64,000 nucleotides of DNA from an uncultured bacterium (GTDB taxonomy: Bacteria; Bacillota; Clostridia; Lachnospirales; Lachnospiraceae), in contig CANCXX010000005.1 of the NCBI GenBank assembly GCA_947381965.1, positions 61,973 through 125,972 of the forward strand, given 5' to 3'. Under the pieces are notes generated by a model. That model saw only the letters and a list, made by a program, of their open reading frames with translations. It ran no database searches and was not told the origin of the DNA. Each line of letters opens with the position of its first letter. The stretch's first letter is position 1. Shown in pieces: positions 54,557 through 63,050 of this stretch. Made by a program: the position numbers and the translations under genes.

Positions 54557-54672
54557 GCAGGGGAATTTAATGCAGATAATTGCGGATATGGTCTGTCGTG
54601 TATTTATAGACAGCAAAACCGGAGCAGGTTAAGCGGGGCAGAAGAGAAAGAGCGAAATATGGAGGATTTACA
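54557..54672 (+). other. Intergenic stretch with a 20-codon frame
   Basis: A 20-codon frame (54570-54632, ATG after AGGGG, ending DSKTGAG) is the only structure seen. It ends 40 bases before the next gene, which has its own GGAGG site. It may be the remnant of a gene lost next to rfbF. Confidence 0.2.
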
Positions 54673-55188
54673 ATGACTGTATTTGCCATGATATATCAAT
54701 GGCGGGTGAAATTGAAACGTAAGTTTTATACCTGGTGGGTGCGGCGTACGGTAAGGGCCTGTGGAAGGGATTTGAGGGTAAATGGAAAGTCAATTGTGAC
54801 AGCAAATACGCATCTGGGAAATAACGTTAACTTTAACGGAATGCACATAACCGGAGAGGGAAAAGTGACAATTGGCGATAATTTTCACTCCGGCGAAGAA
54901 TGTTATTTTATTACAAGTTTTCATAATTATGACCATGGGGACGCCATTCCTTATGGAGGCGCAGATTTGGTGAAAGACATTGTGATTGGCGACAATGTAT
55001 GGCTTGGCACAAGAGTGATGGTTTTAGGGGGCGTAACAATCGGTGAAGGAGCAGTGATTCAGGCAGGAAGCGTTGTCGTAAAGGATATCCCCAAAGGTGC
55101 TGTGGCAGGCGGACATCCGGCGGTGGTTTTTAAATACAGGGATATGGAACACTATGAAAAACTGAAACGGGAAGGAAAGTTTTTGTAA
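54673..55188 (+). CDS. Hexapeptide-repeat acyltransferase (LbH family)
   Basis: The 171-residue protein has left-handed beta-helix hexapeptide repeats from residue about 38 to 150: IVTANTHLGNNVNFNG, VTIGDNFHSGEECYF, IVIGDNVWLGTRVMVLGG, VTIGEGAVIQAGSVVVKD. FHNYDHGD contains the histidine expected at the acetyl-CoA active site. The length fits maltose/chloramphenicol-type sugar O-acetyltransferases. It probably acetylates a sugar or intermediate in the cytoplasm. Confidence 0.87.
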   Translation: MTVFAMIYQWRVKLKRKFYTWWVRRTVRACGRDLRVNGKSIVTANTHLGNNVNFNGMHITGEGKVTIGDNFHSGEECYFITSFHNYDHGDAIPYGGADLVKDIVIGDNVWLGTRVMVLGGVTIGEGAVIQAGSVVVKDIPKGAVAGGHPAVVFKYRDMEHYEKLKREGKFL

Positions 55189-55232
55189 TAAATTTGTTTG
55201 ATAGGTTCTCTGTAATATATGGGAGTCAGGTT

Positions 55233-56426
55233 ATGAATATATTGTATATTGCCCATGAAAGTCGTCTGGGCGGGGCAAATTTATCTCTTCTTGGGCTTTT
55301 GGATGAACTGCAAAAGAAGCATAAGGTTTATGTAGTGATTCCTATTAAAAATGGTTTTCTGGCAGATGAATTGAGAAAAAGAGGCATCGGTTATTTTTAT
55401 GTGCATTCTTTCTGGTGGATGCACGCGCCTGCTTCCTCTCCAATTTTGTCTTTTTTGAAAAAATCCATATATAGCGTTCTGCTGCCGAATAACTATCTTT
55501 GCGCCTTGCGGCTGAAAAAAATAATAAAAAAATATAAAATAGAAATCATTCATTCTAATTCCAGTGTTATCAATACAGGCGGTATTCTTGCAAAAATGAC
55601 AGGCTTGCCCCATGTGTGGCATGTCAGGGAATTTGGGCAGGAGGACTTTGGTTTTTTCCCTATGGGTTCTTATAAAAAAATATATGCGTATATTTCTTCT
55701 CACAGCCACAGAGTGGTGGCAATTTCGGAGGCAATTGCCCGTAAGGTGGCGGACATGATTGAACCGGAAAAGCTTCAGGTAGTATATAATGGTGTGGGGG
55801 AAGAGCACATGTACAGAAAACCGGAGGTCAGAGTGACAAAAGAAAATATCCGGTTTTTAATCAGCGGAAGGATCAGCCCTGAAAAAGGGCAGGAAGAGGC
55901 TGTGCGTGCAATGGGAGCGTTAAAGAAAAAAGGATATCGGAACATACAGCTTTGGGTTGCAGGGGCAGGAGACAGCGGGACACTTAGGCAGATTGCGGCC
56001 AGGGAGGGCGTGGCGGATATAGTAACATTTTTAGGTCCGGTGGAGGATATGCCTTCCTTACGAAAAAATGTGGATGTGGAGCTGGTATGCTCCAGGTGTG
56101 AAGCCTTTGGCAGGGTAACGGTTGAGGCGATGCTGGGGTCTAACCCGGTAATCGGCACAGATACAGGGGGAACCAGAGAGCTTATTTTGGAAGGAAAAAC
56201 CGGTTATTTATACCAGCCGGGAAATATAGAAGAACTGTCGAACCGGATGGAGCGGTTTTTGCAATGGCCGGAGCAAATCGGCCGGATGGGAAAGAAGGCC
56301 TGGGAAGAGAGCAGCGGAAAATATACAAGCAGTAGAAATGCCAGGGAAATAGAAATGATTTACAAGGAGCTGCTTTTAAAGGAAGAAGGAACATTTTTGC
56401 AGAAAGTTGGAGAAAAGGACAAATAA
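55233..56426 (+). CDS. GT4 family glycosyltransferase
   Basis: The 397-residue GT-B protein starts MNILYIAHESRLGGANLSLL, the usual GT4 opening. It has LPHVWHVREFGQEDFGFF, RVVAISEAIARKVAD, IRFLISGRISPEKGQEEAV and SRCEAFGRVTVEAMLGSNP with the E-x7-E pair. GGGAG at 55221-55225 supports ATG 55233 over an upstream in-frame start at 55194. It is the last glycosyltransferase before the nonulosonic acid module and could transfer to or beside that sugar. Confidence 0.87.
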   Translation: MNILYIAHESRLGGANLSLLGLLDELQKKHKVYVVIPIKNGFLADELRKRGIGYFYVHSFWWMHAPASSPILSFLKKSIYSVLLPNNYLCALRLKKIIKKYKIEIIHSNSSVINTGGILAKMTGLPHVWHVREFGQEDFGFFPMGSYKKIYAYISSHSHRVVAISEAIARKVADMIEPEKLQVVYNGVGEEHMYRKPEVRVTKENIRFLISGRISPEKGQEEAVRAMGALKKKGYRNIQLWVAGAGDSGTLRQIAAREGVADIVTFLGPVEDMPSLRKNVDVELVCSRCEAFGRVTVEAMLGSNPVIGTDTGGTRELILEGKTGYLYQPGNIEELSNRMERFLQWPEQIGRMGKKAWEESSGKYTSSRNAREIEMIYKELLLKEEGTFLQKVGEKDK

Positions 56427-56455
56427 GGGCGTTTGATGGATGAGGGGAGATAAAG

Positions 56456-57493
56456 ATGGGAAAAACATTTATTATTGCTGAGGCAGGAGAGAATCATAAT
56501 GGGAAGCTGGAACAGGCTTTTGCCCTTATTGATAAAGCGGCATGGGCAGGAGCTGATTGTGTGAAATTCCAGACTTATGTGACCGGAGAACTGATTTCGA
56601 AAAGGGCGGAAAAGGCAGAGTATCAGAAGGCGGCTACAGGAAATGATGAAACACAGTACGAGATGCTGAAAAAACTGGAGCTTTCTTTCGAAGAGTTTGC
56701 GCGGCTTAAAAAGTATGCAGATGAAAAGGGAATTTTGTTTTTATCCACCCCCTTTGACATACCCAGCGTCAGGTTTTTAGACAGTATTGGTATTTTCTGC
56801 TTTAAGGTTCCATCCGGGGAGATTACCAATTATCCTTATCTGATGGAAATTGCAGGGACAGGAAAGGATGTTATTATGTCCACCGGAATGGCGGAGATTT
56901 GGGAGATAGAGCAGGCTGTTTCCGTACTTAGGGAAGGCGGGGCAGGGGATATCAGTCTTCTGCACTGCAACACAGAATATCCTACGCCTATGGAGGATGT
57001 GAATCTTCGGGCAATGTTGTCGCTTAAAGAAAAATTTGGAGTAAGGGTGGGGTATTCTGACCACACCAAAGGGATTGAGGTGCCTGTTGCCGCCGTAGCT
57101 CTTGGGGCGGAGATTATTGAAAAACATTTTACCCTTGATCATAATATGGAGGGACCTGACCATAAAGCAAGCCTGGAGCCAGGGGAGCTTAAGGCAATGG
57201 TGGAAGGAATTAGGAATATTGAAAAGGCCCTTGGAAATGGGGTAAAAACAGTCAGCAAGTCGGAGAAAAAGAATATAATTGCCGCACGCAAGAGTATTGT
57301 GGCAGCAAGGGCAATTGCAAAGGGAGACATGCTGACAGAGGAAAATCTTGCAGTCAAAAGACCGGGAGGCGGCCTTTCGCCTATGAAATGGAAGGACATA
57401 ATTGGAACCTGTGCTGTGAGGGATTTTCAGGAGGATGAAATGATATGCCTGGAAGATGTTTTCCAGAGCAGGCAGACAGGGAGCAATTTATAA
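56456..57493 (+). CDS. neuB: N-acetylneuraminate/legionaminate synthase family (NeuB)
   Basis: The 345-residue protein has a TIM-barrel NeuB domain (FIIAEAGENHNGKLEQA, ADCVKFQTY, FLSTPFDIPSVRFLD, KVPSGEITNYPYL, ISLLHCNTEYPTPMEDVNL, VGYSDHTKGIEVPVAAVALG, IIEKHFTLDHNMEGPDHKAS) and a C-terminal antifreeze-like SAF domain (AIAKGDMLTEENLAVKRPG). The family condenses phosphoenolpyruvate with N-acetylmannosamine or a related 6-carbon sugar to a nonulosonic acid. The exact product cannot be read from the sequence. Confidence 0.93.
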   Translation: MGKTFIIAEAGENHNGKLEQAFALIDKAAWAGADCVKFQTYVTGELISKRAEKAEYQKAATGNDETQYEMLKKLELSFEEFARLKKYADEKGILFLSTPFDIPSVRFLDSIGIFCFKVPSGEITNYPYLMEIAGTGKDVIMSTGMAEIWEIEQAVSVLREGGAGDISLLHCNTEYPTPMEDVNLRAMLSLKEKFGVRVGYSDHTKGIEVPVAAVALGAEIIEKHFTLDHNMEGPDHKASLEPGELKAMVEGIRNIEKALGNGVKTVSKSEKKNIIAARKSIVAARAIAKGDMLTEENLAVKRPGGGLSPMKWKDIIGTCAVRDFQEDEMICLEDVFQSRQTGSNL

Positions 57494-57525
57494 GGCGTAA
57501 TCTAAGGAAATGAGGAAGATGGGGA

Positions 57526-58494
57526 ATGAAGGTTGTGGTAATTGGGCTGGGGTCCATGGGGAAAAGAAGAATCCGCCTGTTAATGCAGTATGATAGGGCC
57601 TTGGAGATTGTGGGAATTGACCAGTCGATGGAACGGAGAACGCAGGCGGAAGAAATGTTTGGAATTAAAACGCTGGAGGGATTCTCTTTTGTGGAGGAAG
57701 GTGATTTTGACTGCGCTTTTATTGCAACTTCGCCGCTTTCACACAACGCTCTGATAAAAGAATGTATTTTGAAAAATATCCATGTGTTTACGGAAATGAA
57801 TCTTGTAGCAGACGGTTATGATGAGAATATACAGCTGGCCAGGGAGAGGGAGAAGGCTTTATTTATTTCTTCTACATTTTTATACAGGGAGGAAATCCGG
57901 TATATTAACAGGAAAGTAAAGGAAAGCCGGGGACCGGTAAATTATGTGTATCATGTTGGACAGTATCTTCCGGACTGGCATCCATGGGAGTCTTATCAGG
58001 ACTATTTTATCGGCAACAAGAGAACAGGCGGCTGCAGGGAGATTTTTTCCATTGAGCTGCCATGGCTGCTTGATACGTTTGGAGACGTAAAAGGAATGTC
58101 CTCCCTGAAGGGGAAAAACACAAGTCTTGCCATTGATTATGCGGATAATTACATTGTCAGCTTGGAGCATGAAAGTGGGGCGAAGGGCGCGCTGCTGGTG
58201 GATGTTGTTTCAAGAAAAGCGGTAAGAAATCTGGAGGTTTTTTCAGAGGATTTGTATCTGGGGTGGAACGGTTCCCCGGAGGGACTTTATTATTATGATT
58301 TTAGTCAAAAGAAAGATGTATATGTGAACCTGTATGAAAAGGTGGAGCGGCGGGAGGGGTATGAAACCTTTATTGTGGAAAACGGGTATCTGCATGAGAT
58401 AGAAGCGTTTTTCCGGCAGGTAAAGGAAGGTGTTCTGCCAAAATACGATTTTGAGAAGGATAAAAAAGTGTTGGAGATTATTGACAGGATTTAA
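57526..58494 (+). CDS. Gfo/Idh/MocA-like oxidoreductase, non-canonical catalytic motif
   Basis: The 322-residue protein has the NAD(P)-binding GLGSMGKRRIRLL at its N-terminus and IATSPLSHNALIKECIL as in the family. The usual EKP motif with catalytic Lys reads TEMNLVADGY, and the later His/Asp region is GGCREIFSIELPWLLD in place of the canonical GTDLIHEWDYL found in its neighbour at 60192. It is therefore a distinct subgroup or a protein with altered chemistry. It lies between neuB and an AAA/nuclease-like gene. Confidence 0.78.
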   Translation: MKVVVIGLGSMGKRRIRLLMQYDRALEIVGIDQSMERRTQAEEMFGIKTLEGFSFVEEGDFDCAFIATSPLSHNALIKECILKNIHVFTEMNLVADGYDENIQLAREREKALFISSTFLYREEIRYINRKVKESRGPVNYVYHVGQYLPDWHPWESYQDYFIGNKRTGGCREIFSIELPWLLDTFGDVKGMSSLKGKNTSLAIDYADNYIVSLEHESGAKGALLVDVVSRKAVRNLEVFSEDLYLGWNGSPEGLYYYDFSQKKDVYVNLYEKVERREGYETFIVENGYLHEIEAFFRQVKEGVLPKYDFEKDKKVLEIIDRI

Positions 58495-58596
58495 AACAGA
58501 TATTTACTGAGGCGTGCAGATGTTGGAAATGATTTTTCAAACACGCTCCAGGGCGGCCGATTAGACAGTTTTTTGTTTGGCGGAGGGCTACAGGAT

Positions 58597-60177
58597 ATGG
58601 GACGCTATTTAAATATAACAACAAAAGGATTTAAGGAAAGTATACAATCAGAAATATATGTGGACAAAACTGGCATAATCGCGTTGTTAAACCGGATGAT
58701 AGATACAGAACAAAAATATGTCTGCGTAAGCCGGCCAAGAAGATTTGGAAAGTCTATGACGGTGAAAATGCTTTCTGCCTATTATAACATAGAAGCGGAC
58801 AGCGATGAAATGTTCTGTAACATGAAAGTTGGAGAAGATGATACTTATAAGAAATACCTGAATAAGTATGAAGTTGTGCTGGCCAATATGCAGGAATTTT
58901 ACAGCAGAAATACAGATATAGATTTGATGGTCCGCAGGATAAATGATGAGATATGCCGTGAACTTAAAAAGAAATATCCGGATGTTGAATATACAGATGA
59001 AAAAAATCTGGTAGAGACCATGTATGATATCTTTCTTTCAACAAACAGAACCTTTATTATACTTGTTGATGAATGGGATTGCATTTTCCGGGAAGCAGGG
59101 TGTGGCGAGGAGGGGTGGCAGAAGTACCTGAATTTTCTCCGTTATTGGATGAAAGATAAACCCTATGTCAGTCTTGCCTATATGACAGGGATACTCCCCA
59201 TAAAAAAATATGGAAATCATTCGGCGCTGAATATGTTTACAGAATATTCTATGACCAATCCCAAAAGAATGGGGTGTTACATGGGATTTACAGGTAGGGA
59301 GGTGGAGAAGCTCTGCATACAATACAGGATGAGCTTTGAAGATGTGAAGGTGTGGTATGATGGGTATTCGTTTGAGGGGAGATTTGCGATCTACAGTCCT
59401 AAGTCTGTGGTGGAGTGTCTGACCAGCCATATTTTTGATAATTACTGGAATCAGACAGAAACCTTTGAAGCTCTGAAAATATATATCCAGATGAATTATG
59501 ACGGGTTAAAAGACAGTGTGGTTGAGATGATTGCGGGAAACAGGGTAAGGATTAACACAGGGAGCTTTACTAATGATATGAAAACCTTTCATACAGCAGA
59601 TGATGTGTTAACCCTGCTGGTTCATCTAGGATACCTTGCCTATGATTTTGAATGGAAGGAAGTATATATTCCCAATAAAGAGGTAAGAAATGAATTTTTA
59701 AATGCAGTGAACGTGATTGGCTGGAATGAAATTATTGTGGCAGTGAAAAATTCTGAAAGGCTTCTTAAAAGTCTTTGGGATAAGGACGAAAAGGCCGTTG
59801 CTGCCGGAATAGAGAAAGTGCATCAGGAAAATATATCAATTCTGAAATATAATGATGAAAATTCGCTAAGCTGTACGGTTAGTCTTGCATTTTATGCAGC
59901 ACAGGAATATTATATGATATTCAGGGAAATGCCTGCGGGAAAAGGATATGCGGATCTGTTCTGTCTGCCAAGGACAAAATATCAGGACAAACCGGCAATA
60001 ATTATAGAACTGAAATGGAATAAAAGTGCAACAGGGGCTATTGCGCAGATAAAGGATAAAAATTATATAGCGGCATTAAAGGGATATAAAGGGAAAGTAC
60101 TGCTGGTGGGAATCAGTTATGACAGAGATATTAAAATCCACACATGTGTTATTGAAGATTGGCGTGGATACTTGTAA
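58597..60177 (+). CDS. AAA-ATPase-like and PD-(D/E)XK nuclease-like protein
   Basis: The 526-residue protein begins MGRYLNITTKGFKES, then YVDKTGIIALLN and the P-loop RPRRFGKSMTVKML (about 46-59). Walker B-like ILVDEWDCIFRE lies near 155-166. The C-terminal YADLFCLPR and AIIIELKWNKS give the Asp and Glu-x-Lys of PD-(D/E)XK nucleases. The family is widespread and often multicopy in Clostridia and Bacteroides; its role is not settled, and selfish or defence functions have been suggested. GGAGGG precedes ATG 58597. It splits the two oxidoreductase genes of the module. Confidence 0.87.
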   Translation: MGRYLNITTKGFKESIQSEIYVDKTGIIALLNRMIDTEQKYVCVSRPRRFGKSMTVKMLSAYYNIEADSDEMFCNMKVGEDDTYKKYLNKYEVVLANMQEFYSRNTDIDLMVRRINDEICRELKKKYPDVEYTDEKNLVETMYDIFLSTNRTFIILVDEWDCIFREAGCGEEGWQKYLNFLRYWMKDKPYVSLAYMTGILPIKKYGNHSALNMFTEYSMTNPKRMGCYMGFTGREVEKLCIQYRMSFEDVKVWYDGYSFEGRFAIYSPKSVVECLTSHIFDNYWNQTETFEALKIYIQMNYDGLKDSVVEMIAGNRVRINTGSFTNDMKTFHTADDVLTLLVHLGYLAYDFEWKEVYIPNKEVRNEFLNAVNVIGWNEIIVAVKNSERLLKSLWDKDEKAVAAGIEKVHQENISILKYNDENSLSCTVSLAFYAAQEYYMIFREMPAGKGYADLFCLPRTKYQDKPAIIIELKWNKSATGAIAQIKDKNYIAALKGYKGKVLLVGISYDRDIKIHTCVIEDWRGYL

Positions 60178-60191
60178 AATGAGGAAGGCGG

Positions 60192-61130
60192 ATGAAAAAT
60201 TATTATAAAATAGGCTTTTGTGGTCTGGGATCCATTGGTAAAAGACATCTGAAAAATACGGTAAGGTATCTGACAAAACAGGGCTGGGGATATGAAATTG
60301 ACGCTATCAGAAGCGGCATGGGAGGGAGTCTGGATATGGAACTTTCAGCTTGTATCTCCAGACAATATACGTATGAAGATTGTATTCCGGCAGACTATGA
60401 TATTATTTTTATTACCAATCCCACAGCCATGCACAGGGAGAGTATCAGGAGGTATCAGGACCGTACCAAAAGCATGTTTATTGAAAAACCGGTACTGGAA
60501 AGGGGCAGCCATCTGTTGGAACCTTTACCGGAAAAGCTGACAGGCTATGTGGCCTGTCCTTTGCGTTATACAAAGGTACTGCAGTATGTGAAACAGAATA
60601 TTGACTGCCAGAGGGCTTATTCTGTCAGGGCGGTGTGTTCCACTTATCTTCCTGGGTGGCATCCGGGGGAGGATTACCGGAAGTCATACAGCGCCCGGAA
60701 AAGTATGGGCGGCGGTGTGGGCACAGACTTGATTCATGAATGGGACTATCTGTTATGGCTGTTTGGAAAACCGAAGGAGGTTAGGACAATACAGGCAAAA
60801 GTATCGGAGCTGGAAATTGACAGCAACGATATTGCGGTTTACATTGGACGGTCGGACCATACGGTTTATGAACTGCATCTGGACTACTTTGGAAAAGCGG
60901 AAACAAGGAAACTGGAGATACATTTTCCGGAGAAAAGGATTGTGGTGGATATCCGAAACGGAAAGATTTCCTTTAGCGATGGTACAGAAGAGATTGTTTT
61001 TGAAGAAAACAGGGACGACTATCAGATCAGGGAAATTGCACATTTCTTTGATATAATAAACGGTGTGTGTGAAAACGATAACTCTATTGAGCAAGCCATG
61101 GAAGCTCTTAGGATTGCCTCTGGTGAGTAA
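60192..61130 (+). CDS. Gfo/Idh/MocA family oxidoreductase
   Basis: The 312-residue protein has a Rossmann motif GFCGLGSIGKRHLKN, FITNPTAMHRESI, the canonical SMFIEKPVLERGS with catalytic Lys and MGGGVGTDLIHEWDYLLWLFG with the conserved Asp/His region. It should be an NAD(P)-dependent sugar oxidoreductase. In company with neuB, neuC and a CMP-sugar synthetase it probably modifies a precursor of, or the finished, nonulosonic acid. The start follows the AAA gene by 14 bases with GAGGAAGGCGG upstream. Confidence 0.85.
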   Translation: MKNYYKIGFCGLGSIGKRHLKNTVRYLTKQGWGYEIDAIRSGMGGSLDMELSACISRQYTYEDCIPADYDIIFITNPTAMHRESIRRYQDRTKSMFIEKPVLERGSHLLEPLPEKLTGYVACPLRYTKVLQYVKQNIDCQRAYSVRAVCSTYLPGWHPGEDYRKSYSARKSMGGGVGTDLIHEWDYLLWLFGKPKEVRTIQAKVSELEIDSNDIAVYIGRSDHTVYELHLDYFGKAETRKLEIHFPEKRIVVDIRNGKISFSDGTEEIVFEENRDDYQIREIAHFFDIINGVCENDNSIEQAMEALRIASGE

Positions 61131-61161
61131 TGGGTGACAGGCGGGAAAGGAGGTCTTTTTT

Positions 61162-61803
61162 ATGGAAGAGATTCTTCTGCTGGGGACAGGCGGACATGCC
61201 CACAGCGTAGCAGACAGTATTGAACAGGGAGGAAAGTATCATATTGCAGGCTTTCTGGATTTAGAAGAAAAAAAAGGGCTGCGGTATAAGGAATATGAAG
61301 TGATTGGAACAGATGACGACCTGGAAGAGCTTTATAAAAAAGGGATACGGAACGCCTTTGTCACCTTAGGATATATGGGAAAGGGAACTGTCAGGGATGC
61401 TTTATATGATAAAATAAAAAAGAGTGGATACCATCTGCCCAATATTATTGACCCGTCCGCTGCAGTAGCGCCGGATGTGAAAATGGGAGAAGGCATTTTT
61501 GTGGGAAAACAGGCAGTGGTGAATGCAGGCGCCCGAATTGGAGATATGTGTATTATCAATTCAGCGGCAGTGGTGGAACATGACTGTGTGGTTGGCCGAT
61601 TTTCACATATTGCGGTAGGAAGCGTTTTGTGCGGCGGCGTGTATGTGGGAGAGCGGACCCTGATAGGCGCAGGCACAGTGGTGATACAGGAAGTGGCTGT
61701 GGGAGAGAATGTATTGATAGGGGCAGGAACGGTTGTCACCGGAAATGTTCCTGGCGGAGTGATTAAGTATGGAAGGGTAGAAAGAAAACGGGACGGGGAA
61801 TGA
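61162..61803 (+). CDS. neuD: NeuD-type acetyltransferase
   Basis: The 213-residue protein has the PglD/NeuD N-terminal fold (LLLGTGGHAHSVADSIE) and a C-terminal left-handed beta helix: DVKMGEGIFVGKQAVVNAG, AVVEHDCVVGRFSHIAVGS with catalytic His, LIGAGTVVIQEV, LIGAGTVVTGNV. NeuD and PglD acetylate amino- or hydroxyl groups of nonulosonic or bacillosamine-type sugars using acetyl-CoA. GGAGGT precedes the ATG, and ATGA couples it to neuC. Confidence 0.87.
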   Translation: MEEILLLGTGGHAHSVADSIEQGGKYHIAGFLDLEEKKGLRYKEYEVIGTDDDLEELYKKGIRNAFVTLGYMGKGTVRDALYDKIKKSGYHLPNIIDPSAAVAPDVKMGEGIFVGKQAVVNAGARIGDMCIINSAAVVEHDCVVGRFSHIAVGSVLCGGVYVGERTLIGAGTVVIQEVAVGENVLIGAGTVVTGNVPGGVIKYGRVERKRDGE

Positions 61804-62957
61804 AAAAAATATGTGTGGTAACAGGCACAAGGGCGGAATATGGACTGCTAAAGCCTTTATTGTGCCGGATAAAGGAAGGGAAAGAGGCAGAGCTTTGCCT
61901 GATAGTTACCGGTATGCACCTATCGCCGGAATATGGGCTTACCTATCGGGAAATTGAACAGGACGGCTTTCTGGAATATGAAAAAAATGAGATGTTGTTA
62001 AGTTCGGATACGGCAAATGGCGTGGCAAAATCCATGGGACTGGGAGTGATTGGTTTTGCAGATATTTATACACGGGTTTCTCCCCATATGGTGGTTCTCT
62101 TGGGGGATCGGTTTGAAACCTTCGCGGCGGCTTCGGCGGCGATGCTGCAGGGAATACCCATTGCCCACCTTCATGGAGGAGAGCTGACGGAAGGGGCTGT
62201 GGATGATGCCATGCGTCATGCAATTACCAAAATGAGCGCCCTGCATTTTGCGGCAGCTCCCGGATACCGGAAGCGGATTATCCAGATGGGGGAGATGCCG
62301 GAAAATGTCTACTGTGTGGGCGCACCGGGTATAGAAAATATAAAGGCGCAGAAATTAATGGAAAAAGGGGAGCTTGAGGAGAGCATACAGTTTTCCCTTG
62401 ATAAGCCTTTTGTAATAGTTACCTATCATCCGGTCACGCTTGAAGCAAATTCGGCAAAAGAGCAGTTTCGTAATTTATTAGATGCCCTTTCTGTCCTGCC
62501 TTATAAAGTGATTTTTACAAAGGCAAATGCAGACGCGGAGGGAAGGGTGATTAACGGGATGATCGACCAGTATACTGCGGAACACGCTGAAAATACAATT
62601 GCATTCACTTCTTTGGGAATGATACGTTACTTAAGCGCACTTCGGTTTTGCCGGATGGTTATTGGAAATTCTTCAAGCGGAATTATAGAAGCGCCTTCTT
62701 TTGGAGTACCAACAGTAAATATCGGTCTGCGGCAGCAGGGACGGGAGCGGGCGGCGTCCGTGACAGACTGCGGCAATGGAACAGAGGAAATTTTAGCGGC
62801 GGTACAAAAGGCAGAGGACATGTATGCCAAGGGAATGCTGGAGGAAATAAAGAATCCTTACGAAGGAGAAAACACTTCGGGGAAGATTTATCAGTATATT
62901 TTAGAATATCTGGACAAAAATAAAAATGAATCAAAAAGGTTTTATGACCTGCCCTGA
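61800..62957 (+). CDS. neuC: UDP-GlcNAc 2-epimerase, hydrolysing (NeuC-like)
   Basis: The 385-residue protein has VVTGTRAEYGLLKPLL, GDRFETFAAASAAMLQG, IAHLHGGELTEGAVDDAMRH, VIVTYHPVTLE and VIGNSSSGIIEAPSFGV, the full pattern of hydrolysing epimerases. NeuC releases UDP and yields N-acetylmannosamine from UDP-GlcNAc; LegG does the same on a 6-deoxy-diacetamido sugar. Dehydratase and aminotransferase genes needed for the latter are not seen in the window, which mildly favours a ManNAc-type route. Confidence 0.9.
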   Translation: MKKICVVTGTRAEYGLLKPLLCRIKEGKEAELCLIVTGMHLSPEYGLTYREIEQDGFLEYEKNEMLLSSDTANGVAKSMGLGVIGFADIYTRVSPHMVVLLGDRFETFAAASAAMLQGIPIAHLHGGELTEGAVDDAMRHAITKMSALHFAAAPGYRKRIIQMGEMPENVYCVGAPGIENIKAQKLMEKGELEESIQFSLDKPFVIVTYHPVTLEANSAKEQFRNLLDALSVLPYKVIFTKANADAEGRVINGMIDQYTAEHAENTIAFTSLGMIRYLSALRFCRMVIGNSSSGIIEAPSFGVPTVNIGLRQQGRERAASVTDCGNGTEEILAAVQKAEDMYAKGMLEEIKNPYEGENTSGKIYQYILEYLDKNKNESKRFYDLP

Positions 62958-63002
62958 TTTAGAGTGCGTTTGATTTATACTTTAAGGAGAGAGAAGTTTG
63001 GA

Positions 63003-63050
63003 GCAGTATCTCAGGCAATGCCTGCGATATGCAGGGGGAGAAAAATGAAT
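63003..63050 (+). repeat. 48-base leader element, copy 2
   Basis: This copy matches 14882-14929 with three changes: T for G in the first arm of the inverted repeat, G for T next to the ribosome site and A for T before the start codon. It keeps CAGGCAATGCCTG and the alternative CCTGC/GCAGG pairing, and its ribosome segment is stronger (GCAGGGGGAG). The in-frame upstream ATG at 63018 would again add nine residues, MPAICRGRK. Confidence 0.7.
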
